Origin: Formosa agariphila KMM 3901
GTDB taxonomy: Bacteria > Bacteroidota > Bacteroidia > Flavobacteriales > Flavobacteriaceae
Reading direction: 5' to 3'
DNA: 64,000 bases
Assembly (NCBI RefSeq): GCF_000723205.1
Contig: NZ_HG315671.1
Span: 3,106,940-3,170,939, forward strand
Shown here: positions 9,045 to 17,657 of the stretch, in pieces
Numbering within the stretch: the first letter of the stretch is position 1
How the letters are laid out: each line of letters starts with the position of its first letter
Notes under the pieces: model-generated
Databases searched by the model: none
What the model saw: the letters and a program-made list of their open reading frames with translations, nothing else
What the model was told of the DNA's origin: nothing
Program-made: the position numbers and the translations under genes

Positions 9045-9490
9045 TAGAAGTATTTTATAACGTTAATAACGATACCCCAAATGATAAAATCGTTATCGGC
9101 TGTAACACAAATGGGTTTGTAGTCTTCGTTTTCGGCAATCAGCCAAACACAATCCTTTTCTATTTTAATCCGTTTTACAGTGAATTCACCATCGATAAAA
9201 CAGACTGCTATTTTATTGTCTTTAGGCTCCAGGCTTTTGTCGACAATTAATAAATCGCCATCATGGATGCCTACGTTTTTCATTGAATGTCCGTTGACTC
9301 TACCGTAAAACGTCGTACTCGGATTTTTAATAAGATGTTTGTTGAGGTCGATATTAATATCTAGAAAGTCGTCTGCAGGCGATGGGAATCCTGCACTAAT
9401 ACCATTAACAAATGGTAGTTCTATAGCCGAAGTGTATTCGGGTATAAAAAATGTAATTGGTTTAATTTGATATAACTTTCTAATTTGCAT
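9044..9490 (-). CDS. umuD: UmuD-like S24 self-cleaving protein
   Basis: The 148-residue LexA/UmuD-type protein (peptidase S24) carries a self-cleavage site Ala33-Gly34 (ISAGFPSP), a catalytic Ser69 (GHSM) and a general-base Lys106 (FTVKR). RecA-stimulated cleavage to UmuD' activates the polymerase formed with UmuC, which is encoded immediately downstream. There is no DNA-binding HTH domain, which separates it from LexA. The start at 9490 is the only sensible one because the next Met is residue 70. A perfect TAnnTTTG box ends only a few bases upstream, so the mRNA may be leaderless or nearly so. Confidence 0.95.
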   Translation of the reverse strand: MQIRKLYQIKPITFFIPEYTSAIELPFVNGISAGFPSPADDFLDINIDLNKHLIKNPSTTFYGRVNGHSMKNVGIHDGDLLIVDKSLEPKDNKIAVCFIDGEFTVKRIKIEKDCVWLIAENEDYKPICVTADNDFIIWGIVINVIKYF

Positions 9491-9491
9491 A

Positions 9492-9526
9492 CTACAAAAT
9501 TAAACAATAGATATGTAAAAATGTAG
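9492..9526 (-). promoter_or_regulatory. umuDC promoter box with flanking inverted repeat
   Basis: On the minus strand TAATTTTG (9495-9502) matches TAnnTTTG and ends 4 bases before the umuD ATG. The arms CTACA (9492-9496) and TGTAG (9522-9526) form an inverted repeat around it and may be half-sites of a damage-response repressor. The -33 element is not clear. Confidence 0.4.
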
Positions 9527-9610
9527 CAGTGTTGATAAGTTTAGTTGGGGTTAGTCTGCCATAGGAAAATTAGAAGTGGCAAAACAGCAAGAATGTTGAT
9601 TTATTCATGT

Positions 9611-9644
9611 AAAAAAATCTCAGATTAAAATTAATCTGAGATTT
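9611..9644 (-). terminator. Strong intrinsic terminator
   Basis: AAATCTCAGATTA (from 9615) and its exact complement (ending 9644) form a 13-bp perfect stem with a 4-base loop. On the minus strand it is followed by seven T (9617 to 9611). It ends transcription from the DsbD remnant and the PHP/TonB operon before umuD. Bases 9527-9610 show nothing else. Confidence 0.8.
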
Positions 9645-9728
9645 GAAAACTCATGTCTTTTAAAGCTTATACTTCAAATAAGACTTAGAACCTTTCTATT
9701 TTGAGTATAAAAATTAACACTAAAACAA

Positions 9729-10154
9729 TTATTTAAACTTCGACACCCCAGTTTTCAACCACGTATGATACGCTTCTACATCTGGAATATAGCCTACAGG
9801 CTCGACTAGTTTTTCTTCGTTATGATTGATAATCACATAAAACGGTTGCGAATTTGATTTGTATTTAATGGTTTACATCTCGCTCCATTTTTGCCCGATG
9901 TACTTTAACTTTTTTCCTGGTTTTAACTGAGAGTCTACAATCTCATCTGCTTCCAGTTTTCGTTTGTCATCTACATATAAGGAGATTAAAACCACATCGT
10001 TTGATAATAGATTTAAAATCTCTGGTTCTGGCCATACATTTTGTTCCATTTTTCTACAATTTACACACGCCCAACCTGTAAAATCTAACATTTGTGATAA
10101 ACTTGAGTCGTGAGGTAAAATAAAAAGGGCACGAAAATAAATTTCGTACCCCAT
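9729..10154 (-). pseudogene. Remnant of a DsbD/thioredoxin-type thiol:disulfide interchange protein
   Basis: This is the C-terminal thioredoxin domain of a DsbD-like reductase: MLDFTGWACVNCRKMEQNVW has the redox CxxC (CVNC), followed by LISLYVDDKRKL. An in-frame TAA at 9873-9875 interrupts the frame directly after KWSEM. The same frame then continues with TIKYKSNSQPFYVIINHNEE to a natural-looking end at 9729. The transmembrane and N-terminal parts of a full DsbD (about 600-700 residues) are absent, and residues before MLDFTG do not look like the family. It is therefore both 5'-truncated and nonsense-mutated. It lies 48 bases downstream of the PHP gene, as a scar of an older gene. Confidence 0.8.
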
Positions 10155-10202
10155 CCAAAATTAAACAACTCAAATGAAAAATTTTTTAAACCTTATAAAA
10201 CT

Positions 10203-11711
10203 CTACTCGAAGTATATCGGGTTACTAACAAGAATAAGATTTCCTTTTTTATCTCGAACTTTTACAAGGATCCAATTTGGTTTTGTATCATATCTCCACA
10301 CTATGTGGTTATTTTCTTTTATGTTATTATTTCTTTGTATCAATTCTGACTCTATTTCGCCATCTACAACGAATTCAAGGCTTGCCCCGTCAACACCTTT
10401 TACAGAAACTGATAACTGAATTTCTTTCGTTGAATTAACGTTAAGAACTTCTCCCATTTTAGCTTCATTATTATTAACCTTAGCTTTAAAATCTAAAAAC
10501 CTTTCTTTGTTACCTTCAATATCGATATAAACTCGGCCATCACGAATACCTTCAATCATTCCTTTAGCAGAAAGTTCTTTCATAAATACAACTGTAGTTG
10601 GAGAACCAATAGATCCTAAAACCTCTGAATCTGCTGTTCCACTATGATCATCACTTCCTCCTATAGCTGTAATACGTTCACCATTATTCAGCATTTTATA
10701 CCATTGCTCCCATCCCTGATAAGTAATTTCTGATGAACCTGTTTTTTTCAAAGTACCTCCGTTTATAATTTCTATAGCAGTGATAGTAGCTCTTGGTAAG
10801 TCTTTTATTTGCCAACCACATCCCATACAATCTTCGCCGGAAGGAACTCCTGCATGATTAATAGACACAATACCTCCTAATTTATTTACTTTATCCATCC
10901 ATTTAGTTGCCTCTGCAGCCGATGAATCACGCATTCTAAAGTCAATATAACCTGTAGGACCAAAGATGTTAGCATGCCCATAAAAAGTTGTAATTTCTCG
11001 GCCAGCTACCAATAATATCTCGTCGAAGGCAGGCTGTAGTTCACGTAAAGCATTAGCATGAGATGTTGCATTATGTTCTGTAACAGCTATAAAATCTAAA
11101 TCTCTATTAACTGCAGCTTCAACAGTACGATATACAGGGCAAGGAATTTTATTTCCAGACTGGGATAAACATTTACCATCACTATTACCGGTATGCATAT
11201 GCAAATCTCCGTGATACCAACCTGCTTTAGTATTGATAGGTGTGTCTAAAAATTCTGTAACACGGGGTTCGCTTTCTAAAAAAATAAGAGCTTCGTATTG
11301 TGAAACTACATTTTCACGAATATTAGGAATACCTAGAAGTAATTTCCAATAACCTGAAGGCAAAGCCCCTGGTAAGTAACCAGGGGTTGCATCTTCCATA
11401 CTTAATGTTATTTTGCTTCTTGATCCACCGCTCCAACCTCTAAAATTATTTGGATCTAAAAGTCCAAGGTCTACTGTAGTACGTTCTTCCTTTCCTGTAT
11501 AACTCACCTTAATGGTTAAACGCTTAACACCCTCCGGTAGTTTAAAAGGGACTTCGACATATGTATGATAATCATCTATTGATAACTCACCCCGTAATAC
11601 ATAATCTGGTTTTAAAGAAATTGTATCACTTTCTATTAGAGACTGTCCACAACTAGGTGCCACAACAAATAGAAATAAGCATATAAAGTACAAATAAAAC
11701 TTAGCTTTCAT
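10203..11711 (-). CDS. Secreted CehA/McbA-type PHP-domain metallohydrolase (lipoprotein)
   Basis: The 502-residue protein has a signal peptide and a likely lipobox (VVAPSC, Cys21), so it should sit in the cell envelope. After a beta-rich N-terminal domain (about 30-150), a PHP metal-dependent hydrolase domain starts at GDLHMHTGNSDG (His171, His173) and continues through AVTEHN, GREITTFYGHANIF and GGSDDHSGT, all metal-ligand motifs of the PHP/CehA group. CehA-like enzymes hydrolyse phosphoesters or carbamates; the substrate here is unknown. It starts 2 bases after the TonB receptor stop, so the two are co-transcribed, and the receptor's ligand may be this enzyme's substrate or product. Confidence 0.85.
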   Translation of the reverse strand: MKAKFYLYFICLFLFVVAPSCGQSLIESDTISLKPDYVLRGELSIDDYHTYVEVPFKLPEGVKRLTIKVSYTGKEERTTVDLGLLDPNNFRGWSGGSRSKITLSMEDATPGYLPGALPSGYWKLLLGIPNIRENVVSQYEALIFLESEPRVTEFLDTPINTKAGWYHGDLHMHTGNSDGKCLSQSGNKIPCPVYRTVEAAVNRDLDFIAVTEHNATSHANALRELQPAFDEILLVAGREITTFYGHANIFGPTGYIDFRMRDSSAAEATKWMDKVNKLGGIVSINHAGVPSGEDCMGCGWQIKDLPRATITAIEIINGGTLKKTGSSEITYQGWEQWYKMLNNGERITAIGGSDDHSGTADSEVLGSIGSPTTVVFMKELSAKGMIEGIRDGRVYIDIEGNKERFLDFKAKVNNNEAKMGEVLNVNSTKEIQLSVSVKGVDGASLEFVVDGEIESELIQRNNNIKENNHIVWRYDTKPNWILVKVRDKKGNLILVSNPIYFE

Positions 11712-11713
11712 AA

Positions 11714-14710
11714 TTAAAAGGAATATCTTAATGCTACTCTAAAATTTCTACCAATTAAAGGTCTTGCAATAAAAATATCTGATCCTGCTGCTGCATTTTG
11801 CACTTCTCCTTGACGTGGATTTCCTTCCGTAAGACCAAGTGAGTTATTTAAGTTATCTATATACGCAAATACGGAAACTCTTTGGTTTATTTTTGTACTT
11901 AAACTAAAGTCAATTTTTGTATAACTTGGTAGTTTGACAGAATTTGCTGTATCTACGTAACGGTCTCCAACAAATTCGAATGCTGTTTGAACTCTTAAAA
12001 TGTTACTAAACAAATTAAAACCAGGTACTAAACGAAATGTAGTAGCAGGCACTCTTATTAAACTATTACCATCATAATCATTTACTGTGCCTTCACTATC
12101 TGAAAAAGTTAAACCTTTATACTGTCCATTTTGTAATGTAGCCGTACCAGTAATATCAAACCAGTTTAATGGGTAATATCCTAACTCAAGTTCGAGACCT
12201 AAAGTTTTTGTATCGGCATAAAGGTTTTCTGTAGTTTGCTCATTTGAATTAATATCAAAAACGTAATTAGTAAATGCAATATTATCGTATTTTGTCCAAA
12301 ATCCAGTTGCATAAAGACCTATTTTACTTGTATTATATTTGAATCCAATTTCACCTAAATTCATGGTTTGAACATCAGGTGTAGCCCCTGCATTAGTTAC
12401 ATAATTACCCAATCCAGGTAGGCGTGCTGCGGACGTAAATCTTGCAAATGCCCCCATATTATCTGAAAACTGATAATCTGCACCTAATGTCCAAGTTGTA
12501 TGACTGAATGTATCGTCGTAATTTTTAAATATTCCATTACCATTGATAATATTAGATGTAGGGATGGTTCCTAAATTAACATTCTCACCTTTTTGCTCTA
12601 CTACTCCACGGGTATTCATTGTTTCCCATCTTAAACCTCCATCTAATCTAAATTCTGGAGTAATTTGCCACTCATCACTAATGTAAATTGCATGAGTATT
12701 TTGTTCACCATGTGCATTCTCCCATTCATATCCATAACGAAGTATCCCATTATCGGTAATGGTCTGAATAGCATTTCCTGCCGCATCTACCGCAACAAGA
12801 TTAAGAAGACGTGAATTATTTTGAACATCTAAAAGTGCTACAGAAGAATATCTTGAAAAATCTTCTTCCGTATGAGCATAGTAGTAACCAATATTAAAAT
12901 CGTGAGTTGAAGAACCTGTTTTAAAAGTACGTGCAATACGCGTATCACTCATAAATTCTTTTAAAGGCATTGTAATACCTCTAAGACCTCCCTGCATAAC
13001 CAGCCCGTTTCCATTTTGATTCTGCTCATCAAACACCTCATTTGAAGTTACATAATGCATTTGAAAACCTGTAGCACCAGGAACACCTTCTAACAAACTA
13101 CTTATACTTGAGCTGCTAAGAAAGTCTGTTGCCGTTGTAAGAGAATTTGGATATACCCCATTACGAATAGTTCTTGAATCATTATACCTAGATGTATTAT
13201 TTAATATCCAATTTGCTCCTAAATCTGTTTTAAATTTTGCAGTTAACTGAGTACGTTTAACATTAGTTCCCAAACTATTATCGAACTTATATGTGCTACC
13301 ATCGCTTTGAATCATTTCAGATAGCTGTGTTTCAGGACCTGAAATAGTTCCTGTATGCCCATTGAAACCGTCTACGGCTACTATATCTCCGTCGCTATCG
13401 AAAGTCATTGGAATTCCGGCATAAAAAATAACAGAATCATCCATGTTTTTTACATCAAAATTGAATGATGACTTTTCCCACTCACGAGACAGAGAAATTC
13501 TAACTTGACCTCCTAAATTTCCTGTATACCCTGGATCACGTACCCCTGTGGAAGAACGATAAAATCCACCAACAGCCATTTTCCAGTCATTCCCTATTGG
13601 GGTACCTACCCAAAAATCACCTCTATATAAATCGCCTGACCCCATAGTCATTTTAAAAATCCCTTCGGCTTTATCACCAATGACACGAGGAATATAGTTT
13701 ACGGCTCCTGCTGGAGCATTAGAATAAAATACAGAAGACGGGCCTCCTCTTACCACTTCAATAGTTTGAATAGTTTCATCGAAACGGAATGCTTGATCTG
13801 CATTTAAATACCCCAAAGCAGGATCATGTTGTACTGGTATACCGTCCTCTAATAATTGAATGGACCCATAGCCATCTACAGGCACACCTCTAGCTCTGAC
13901 GTTACCACTAGCTTCACCCCCTGAAGCTTCTACCCAAAATCCTGGAACAGATTTTAAAGTTTCTGTAACACTAGTAGGAGCTTGTAAAAGCAATGCTTTT
14001 TCTTTTATTGTTGTTACTGAATAACTCGTATTTAACTTAGTACGATCGCTAGCACCTGCACGTCCTGTAATAACAACTTCATCTAGATGACTCTGCATTT
14101 CCTTTAACTGTATATTAATGTCTTCATTACTACTAACATTTACTTCTAATGATTGATGACTTATATGAGAAAAAATCAGCACAGCATTAACAGAAGATAC
14201 AGAAATAGAATAATACCCTTCTAAATCAGTAATTACTCCATTATCTGTACCTTTTTCAATAACATTTACACCTACAATAGGAAAATTTGATTCATCAAGA
14301 ACTTGTCCACTAACGGAAAATTGTTGTTTCTTTTGTTGTTCCAGTTTCTTCTTTACTATAACTGTATTATTCGTCCCTAAAGAAATTTCAAAATGACCAC
14401 TAGACAAACTTTTCTCCAACAAATCATTAGCAGTAATTACACCTTTATCGACCTTTACTTTAGGAAAATCGTCAAACACACTTTCTTGGTAAATAAACTT
14501 ATAATCTGTTTGTTGCATTATCAGTTCGAACACTTGTTCGACTGTGAAGGATGATTGAGATTCTATGTAAATATTTGGATTTTGCGAAAGCATATCCTTA
14601 GGTGCAAATCCAAAGATAACTGTTGCATATAATAAAACAAATGCTTTCATAATGTTTAAAGTAAACCGCTTTCCTATTGAAAAGTGATTACCATTAAATT
14701 TAATTTTCAT
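11714..14710 (-). CDS. TonB-dependent receptor with STN signalling domain (FecA/transducer type)
   Basis: The 998-residue outer-membrane transporter has an N-terminal signal region, an STN domain (about 45-120, FTVEQVFELIMQQTDYKFIYQ), a carboxypeptidase-like beta-sandwich (about 130-210, SGQVLDESNFPIVGVNVIEKG), a plug domain (about 215-340) and a 22-strand-type barrel ending in ALRYSF. The STN domain is the part that contacts the periplasmic FecR anti-sigma factor, and the fecR and sigma genes lie directly upstream. Barrel features resemble siderophore/FecA-like receptors more than SusC, and no SusD partner is present. It shares an operon with the PHP hydrolase. Confidence 0.93.
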   Translation of the reverse strand: MKIKFNGNHFSIGKRFTLNIMKAFVLLYATVIFGFAPKDMLSQNPNIYIESQSSFTVEQVFELIMQQTDYKFIYQESVFDDFPKVKVDKGVITANDLLEKSLSSGHFEISLGTNNTVIVKKKLEQQKKQQFSVSGQVLDESNFPIVGVNVIEKGTDNGVITDLEGYYSISVSSVNAVLIFSHISHQSLEVNVSSNEDINIQLKEMQSHLDEVVITGRAGASDRTKLNTSYSVTTIKEKALLLQAPTSVTETLKSVPGFWVEASGGEASGNVRARGVPVDGYGSIQLLEDGIPVQHDPALGYLNADQAFRFDETIQTIEVVRGGPSSVFYSNAPAGAVNYIPRVIGDKAEGIFKMTMGSGDLYRGDFWVGTPIGNDWKMAVGGFYRSSTGVRDPGYTGNLGGQVRISLSREWEKSSFNFDVKNMDDSVIFYAGIPMTFDSDGDIVAVDGFNGHTGTISGPETQLSEMIQSDGSTYKFDNSLGTNVKRTQLTAKFKTDLGANWILNNTSRYNDSRTIRNGVYPNSLTTATDFLSSSSISSLLEGVPGATGFQMHYVTSNEVFDEQNQNGNGLVMQGGLRGITMPLKEFMSDTRIARTFKTGSSTHDFNIGYYYAHTEEDFSRYSSVALLDVQNNSRLLNLVAVDAAGNAIQTITDNGILRYGYEWENAHGEQNTHAIYISDEWQITPEFRLDGGLRWETMNTRGVVEQKGENVNLGTIPTSNIINGNGIFKNYDDTFSHTTWTLGADYQFSDNMGAFARFTSAARLPGLGNYVTNAGATPDVQTMNLGEIGFKYNTSKIGLYATGFWTKYDNIAFTNYVFDINSNEQTTENLYADTKTLGLELELGYYPLNWFDITGTATLQNGQYKGLTFSDSEGTVNDYDGNSLIRVPATTFRLVPGFNLFSNILRVQTAFEFVGDRYVDTANSVKLPSYTKIDFSLSTKINQRVSVFAYIDNLNNSLGLTEGNPRQGEVQNAAAGSDIFIARPLIGRNFRVALRYSF

Positions 14711-14756
14711 AATTTTGTGAATTAAATAGTTAAGATTTTAATTGATTATTTATTAA

Positions 14757-14803
14757 AAAGGGAGTTAGTTTTTACTTTGGACGGTCAGAACTTAATTCCC
14801 TTT
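14757..14803 (-). terminator. Hairpin between fecR and the TonB receptor
   Basis: On the minus strand AAAGGGAATTA and TAACTCCCTTT form an 11-bp stem with one G-T pair, followed by TTAATAAAT. It sits in the fecR-receptor gap, so it may partly terminate the fecR message or act as an attenuator that lowers receptor expression. Confidence 0.5.
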
Positions 14804-14811
14804 GCTTCATA

Positions 14812-15993
14812 TTATTTTAAGATTAGTTTTTCGTCATTTAATTCGTAGTTTTTAATTATACTTAAGTTTTTAATTGTTTCGAGAACTTCTCGTAAATTTT
14901 GATGTTTACCTAAAACACCAGTAAATTTGATATCTTTGAGACTTTTATCTTGAAATTCTACATCCACGTTATACCATCTAGAAATTATAGTCATTATATC
15001 CTTTAAAGGTTTTCCCTTAAAACGAAACTCTCCTATTCTCCAAGAAATTTCAGGGTCAACATCTACATTAATCAAGTTAATTTTTTTGGTTATTTTGTTT
15101 AATATACTTTGTTGATTAGGCTGAATTTTAATATTTCCATTTAAGGAACTTATCTTCACACTTCCTTCAACCAAAGTTGTATAAACTACATTTTCATCTT
15201 TATATGCCTTTACATTAAATTCAGTACCTAGAACTTCAATATTTTGATTAGCATTTAACACCTTAAATTTAGATCCAGAATGTAAAGAACTTGGGGATAC
15301 ATCAAAATAGGCTTCACCATATACAAGCTCTACTTGACGTGTTTCACCTTCAGTAAAATTAACAGGGAATTTTAATTGTGATTCTGAATTTAGCCAGACC
15401 AATGTTTTATCGGCTAATTGAACAAAAAACTGTCCTCCACGAGGAATAGTCAAATAATTATAATCTATTATTTGGTTTGAATTTGATTTATTATATTGGT
15501 TATGTGTTTGATAAGTGACACTTTCTCCATCGCTATTTAAATAACTATTCTGGAAACTCACACCATTTTGAAGGTTAATTTCCCGACCATCACCTAGTGT
15601 TAAAATTGCTTTATTTTTATCCACAATAGTATTACCTATATTAGATATTATAGGGGATATGGTTTTATTTGAAACATTATTATTCTCGAAAAGTAAATAA
15701 CTAGAACACAATAATATTACAATTGATGCCGCCGCCGCATAATACTTAATTTTAAAAATCTTATGTTTGGTTCCTTCAGATTCTAATTGGAGTTCTTTAA
15801 CAATATTTAGCCAAATTAAATCTGTTTGTGCTGTTGTTTTATAAAAATTACTATCTTCCTTGGCTGAATTATTTACATCCCATTTTTCAATAGCCTCTAT
15901 TTCTTTTTCACTAGCCGAATTATTAAAATACCTTTCTAATAATTTAGCTACCCAAAATAATTCTATCCACTTTTTTATTTTTTTATCTTCCAT
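14812..15993 (-). CDS. fecR: FecR-family anti-sigma factor
   Basis: FecR-type inner-membrane anti-sigma factor. A cytoplasmic N-terminal segment binds the sigma factor. One membrane helix (YYAAAASIVILLCSSYLLF) follows, then a periplasmic FecR domain (GDGREINLQNG..., LTIPRGGQFFVQLADKTLVWLNSESQLKFP) and a C-terminal DUF4974-like domain (FKGKPLKDIMTIISRWYNVDVEF). I start it at ATG 15993 (MEDKKIKKW) with AGAAGG shortly upstream. The longer frame from GTG 16044 adds 17 residues that do not fit the family. It is divergent from its sigma factor and upstream of the matching STN-type receptor. Confidence 0.92.
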   Translation of the reverse strand: MEDKKIKKWIELFWVAKLLERYFNNSASEKEIEAIEKWDVNNSAKEDSNFYKTTAQTDLIWLNIVKELQLESEGTKHKIFKIKYYAAAASIVILLCSSYLLFENNNVSNKTISPIISNIGNTIVDKNKAILTLGDGREINLQNGVSFQNSYLNSDGESVTYQTHNQYNKSNSNQIIDYNYLTIPRGGQFFVQLADKTLVWLNSESQLKFPVNFTEGETRQVELVYGEAYFDVSPSSLHSGSKFKVLNANQNIEVLGTEFNVKAYKDENVVYTTLVEGSVKISSLNGNIKIQPNQQSILNKITKKINLINVDVDPEISWRIGEFRFKGKPLKDIMTIISRWYNVDVEFQDKSLKDIKFTGVLGKHQNLREVLETIKNLSIIKNYELNDEKLILK

Positions 15994-16084
15994 TTGCACG
16001 TACCTTCTTATAATTAAAGGGTTCACATATATATCGTAAGCCACGTTCTTTTTTTTCCCTCTAAACCTGTTAACAAAACATTAC

Positions 16085-16092
16085 CAAACCTA
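16085..16092 (-). promoter_or_regulatory. Possible fecR promoter -7 box
   Basis: On the minus strand TAGGTTTG matches TAnnTTTG about 90 bases before the preferred fecR ATG. No clear -33 TTG is seen at the usual distance, so the assignment is tentative. Confidence 0.35.
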
Positions 16093-16217
16093 ACTAACTA
16101 TAATTGAAGACAGTACTACTAAAAAAAAAGTTATTTAAGCCAAAAAGACAATTACAGAGTCAACCTTCATAACATTTTGTTAATCTATTTGTAAAATTTT
16201 GAGTAATAAAAACATCT

Positions 16218-16225
16218 TACTTTTG
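16218..16225 (+). promoter_or_regulatory. Sigma-factor gene promoter -7 box
   Basis: TACTTTTG matches TAnnTTTG, with a TTG at 16199-16201 that could serve as the -33 element although the spacing is short. Transcription would begin near 16230. This excludes the longer frame from TTG 16199 and supports the ATG at 16253. Confidence 0.5.
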
Positions 16226-16252
16226 CATTATCAAAATAGTTTAATTAAAACA

Positions 16253-16861
16253 ATGAATTCTTCAGACAAAGCATTGCTTACTGCCATTTATGAATTTAAA
16301 GATGAAAAAGCTTTTAAAAGCTTTTATGATAAGTATGCAAATTTGTTATTAAACTGGACCATAAAGAGAACCCAGAATAAAGATTTATCTGAAGATATTG
16401 TACAAAATTTTTGGGTTGTCTTTTGGTCTAAACCCTATGCTATAAAGACGGATGATGATGGATGCGCCAGAAAATATTTAATTCACTATTTCTCATATAG
16501 AATGCTTGACTATTTAAGAACTTCTGCTTCCAAAACATTTGGCAATGATTTTCCTTTAGAATCAATAAAAGAACAAGATAGTTACTTACATATTATTGAA
16601 GATATACAAGTAAATGAATTGCTTGAAATGATAGACAACGTTCTACAAAACTTTCCTGAATTTACACAAGACATATTTACAAAGGTATGGAACGACAATC
16701 TTACGGTAAAGGAAGCCTCTATAGCTTTAAACGTAAGTGAAAAAGTAATACGATCACATTTTAAAAAAGTTATGACTACTGTTCAAGACCAAACGAATAC
16801 AATGATGGGTAATAAAACTAAGGTTCTACTAAAATCTCTTTTACTTATAGCTACAGTGTAA
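16253..16861 (+). CDS. ECF RNA polymerase sigma factor (FecI-like)
   Basis: The 202-residue sigma-70-family ECF factor has region 2 (FKSFYDKYANLLLNWTIKRTQNKDLSEDIVQNFWVVFWSK) and region 4 (FPEFTQDIFTKVWNDNLTVKEASIALNVSEKVIRSHFKKVM, an HTH that reads the -35 element). Paired with the divergent FecR and the STN-type TonB receptor, it forms a cell-surface signalling set: ligand binding to the receptor relieves FecR and frees the sigma factor to transcribe the receptor operon. The start at 16253 is chosen over the upstream TTG because a TAnnTTTG box lies between them. Confidence 0.92.
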   Translation: MNSSDKALLTAIYEFKDEKAFKSFYDKYANLLLNWTIKRTQNKDLSEDIVQNFWVVFWSKPYAIKTDDDGCARKYLIHYFSYRMLDYLRTSASKTFGNDFPLESIKEQDSYLHIIEDIQVNELLEMIDNVLQNFPEFTQDIFTKVWNDNLTVKEASIALNVSEKVIRSHFKKVMTTVQDQTNTMMGNKTKVLLKSLLLIATV

Positions 16862-16862
16862 C

Positions 16863-16890
16863 TATAGATTATATTTAATCTATAACCTTT
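16863..16890 (+). terminator. Weak terminator after the sigma-factor gene
   Basis: TATAGATTA (16863-16871) and TAATCTATA (16876-16884) form a 9-bp AT-rich stem with a 4-base loop, followed by ACCTTTT. It begins 2 bases after the stop codon. Confidence 0.5.
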
Positions 16891-16942
16891 TAATTTTATA
16901 ACTTTAAATATAAAATATTCAACATTTTAGAGTCTATTTATT

Positions 16943-17605
16943 TTAACCTCTCTTATCTGTACAACCAGAGTCAAATGACACTAGATTAAACATTTGTCTT
17001 AACCTTGAACGTACACGGGAACCATAACGGTCTTCTATTTCTTTGGCGTTGAGGTTGGTTGTAACATGAGATTTTATTTTATACTTCACAAACAAATCGT
17101 AACGCGACAGCAGTATTTCTCCCATAACATTACAATCGGCACCAAAATGTTTTCCAATGGGTTCTACACCTAAATCATCGAAACAATAAAATTGATTGTT
17201 GCCATAATTTTGAATGGTTTCGAAACCATTTTTATTGAACATAAAGGCAATATTACGGCAGGGCACAACCTTGTAAGGCTTAAGATGAGGTACAAAATGT
17301 ACTAACAATTTCATAAGCGATGTTTTGCCACAGCCTACTGGACCCGTAAGCAAAATTCCTTTTTCTGTATTTATTTTATACTTTTTACAATTAATTTCAT
17401 CGCGAATAAAATAGATACAGAGTTTAAAAATGAGTTCTCTGTCTTCTGGATGGATTTTAAAGGTTTTACCAAATAGTACTTTGCCTTTATAGTCTAAGTA
17501 ATCTAAAATTTTAAAGAAGTCGTAATTGATGCAATTATTTTCTAACGTACCAATTTCGAATTGATATTGATTTTCGTAAAGAATATGTGGTGTTGAGGTT
17601 TGCAT
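16943..17605 (-). CDS. DnaC/IstB-like P-loop ATPase
   Basis: The 220-residue AAA+-type ATPase has Walker A LLTGPVGCGKTSLMKLL, Walker B FYCFDDLGVEP and a sensor/arginine region (VTTNLNAKEIEDRYGSRVRSRLRQM), as in DnaC helicase loaders and IstB-like proteins. No transposase neighbour is present, so a helicase-loader or replication role is more likely than an IS21 helper. It follows an HTH protein gene by 52 bases on the same strand. That layout, a DNA-binding protein followed by a DnaC-like loader, is typical of primosome or phage/ICE replication modules and suggests an element-derived pair. Its real partner is unknown. Confidence 0.75.
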   Translation of the reverse strand: MQTSTPHILYENQYQFEIGTLENNCINYDFFKILDYLDYKGKVLFGKTFKIHPEDRELIFKLCIYFIRDEINCKKYKINTEKGILLTGPVGCGKTSLMKLLVHFVPHLKPYKVVPCRNIAFMFNKNGFETIQNYGNNQFYCFDDLGVEPIGKHFGADCNVMGEILLSRYDLFVKYKIKSHVTTNLNAKEIEDRYGSRVRSRLRQMFNLVSFDSGCTDKRG

Positions 17606-17657
17606 GGTTTTTATTGTTTAGTTATTGTTATGTATGCTATTTTTAGTTTAATACTAG

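Noticed and set aside
11714-14710. SusC-type assignment for the first TonB receptor
   Set aside because: It has an STN domain, sits with FecR and a sigma factor, and lacks a SusD neighbour; a FecA-type transducer fits better.
15994-16044. Upstream GTG start of fecR
   Set aside because: Adds 17 residues unlike the family; ATG 15993 has a ribosome-site-like AGAAGG and a normal FecR start.
16199-16252. Upstream TTG start of the sigma-factor frame
   Set aside because: A TAnnTTTG promoter box lies between this codon and the ATG at 16253, and the extra residues do not fit an ECF sigma factor.
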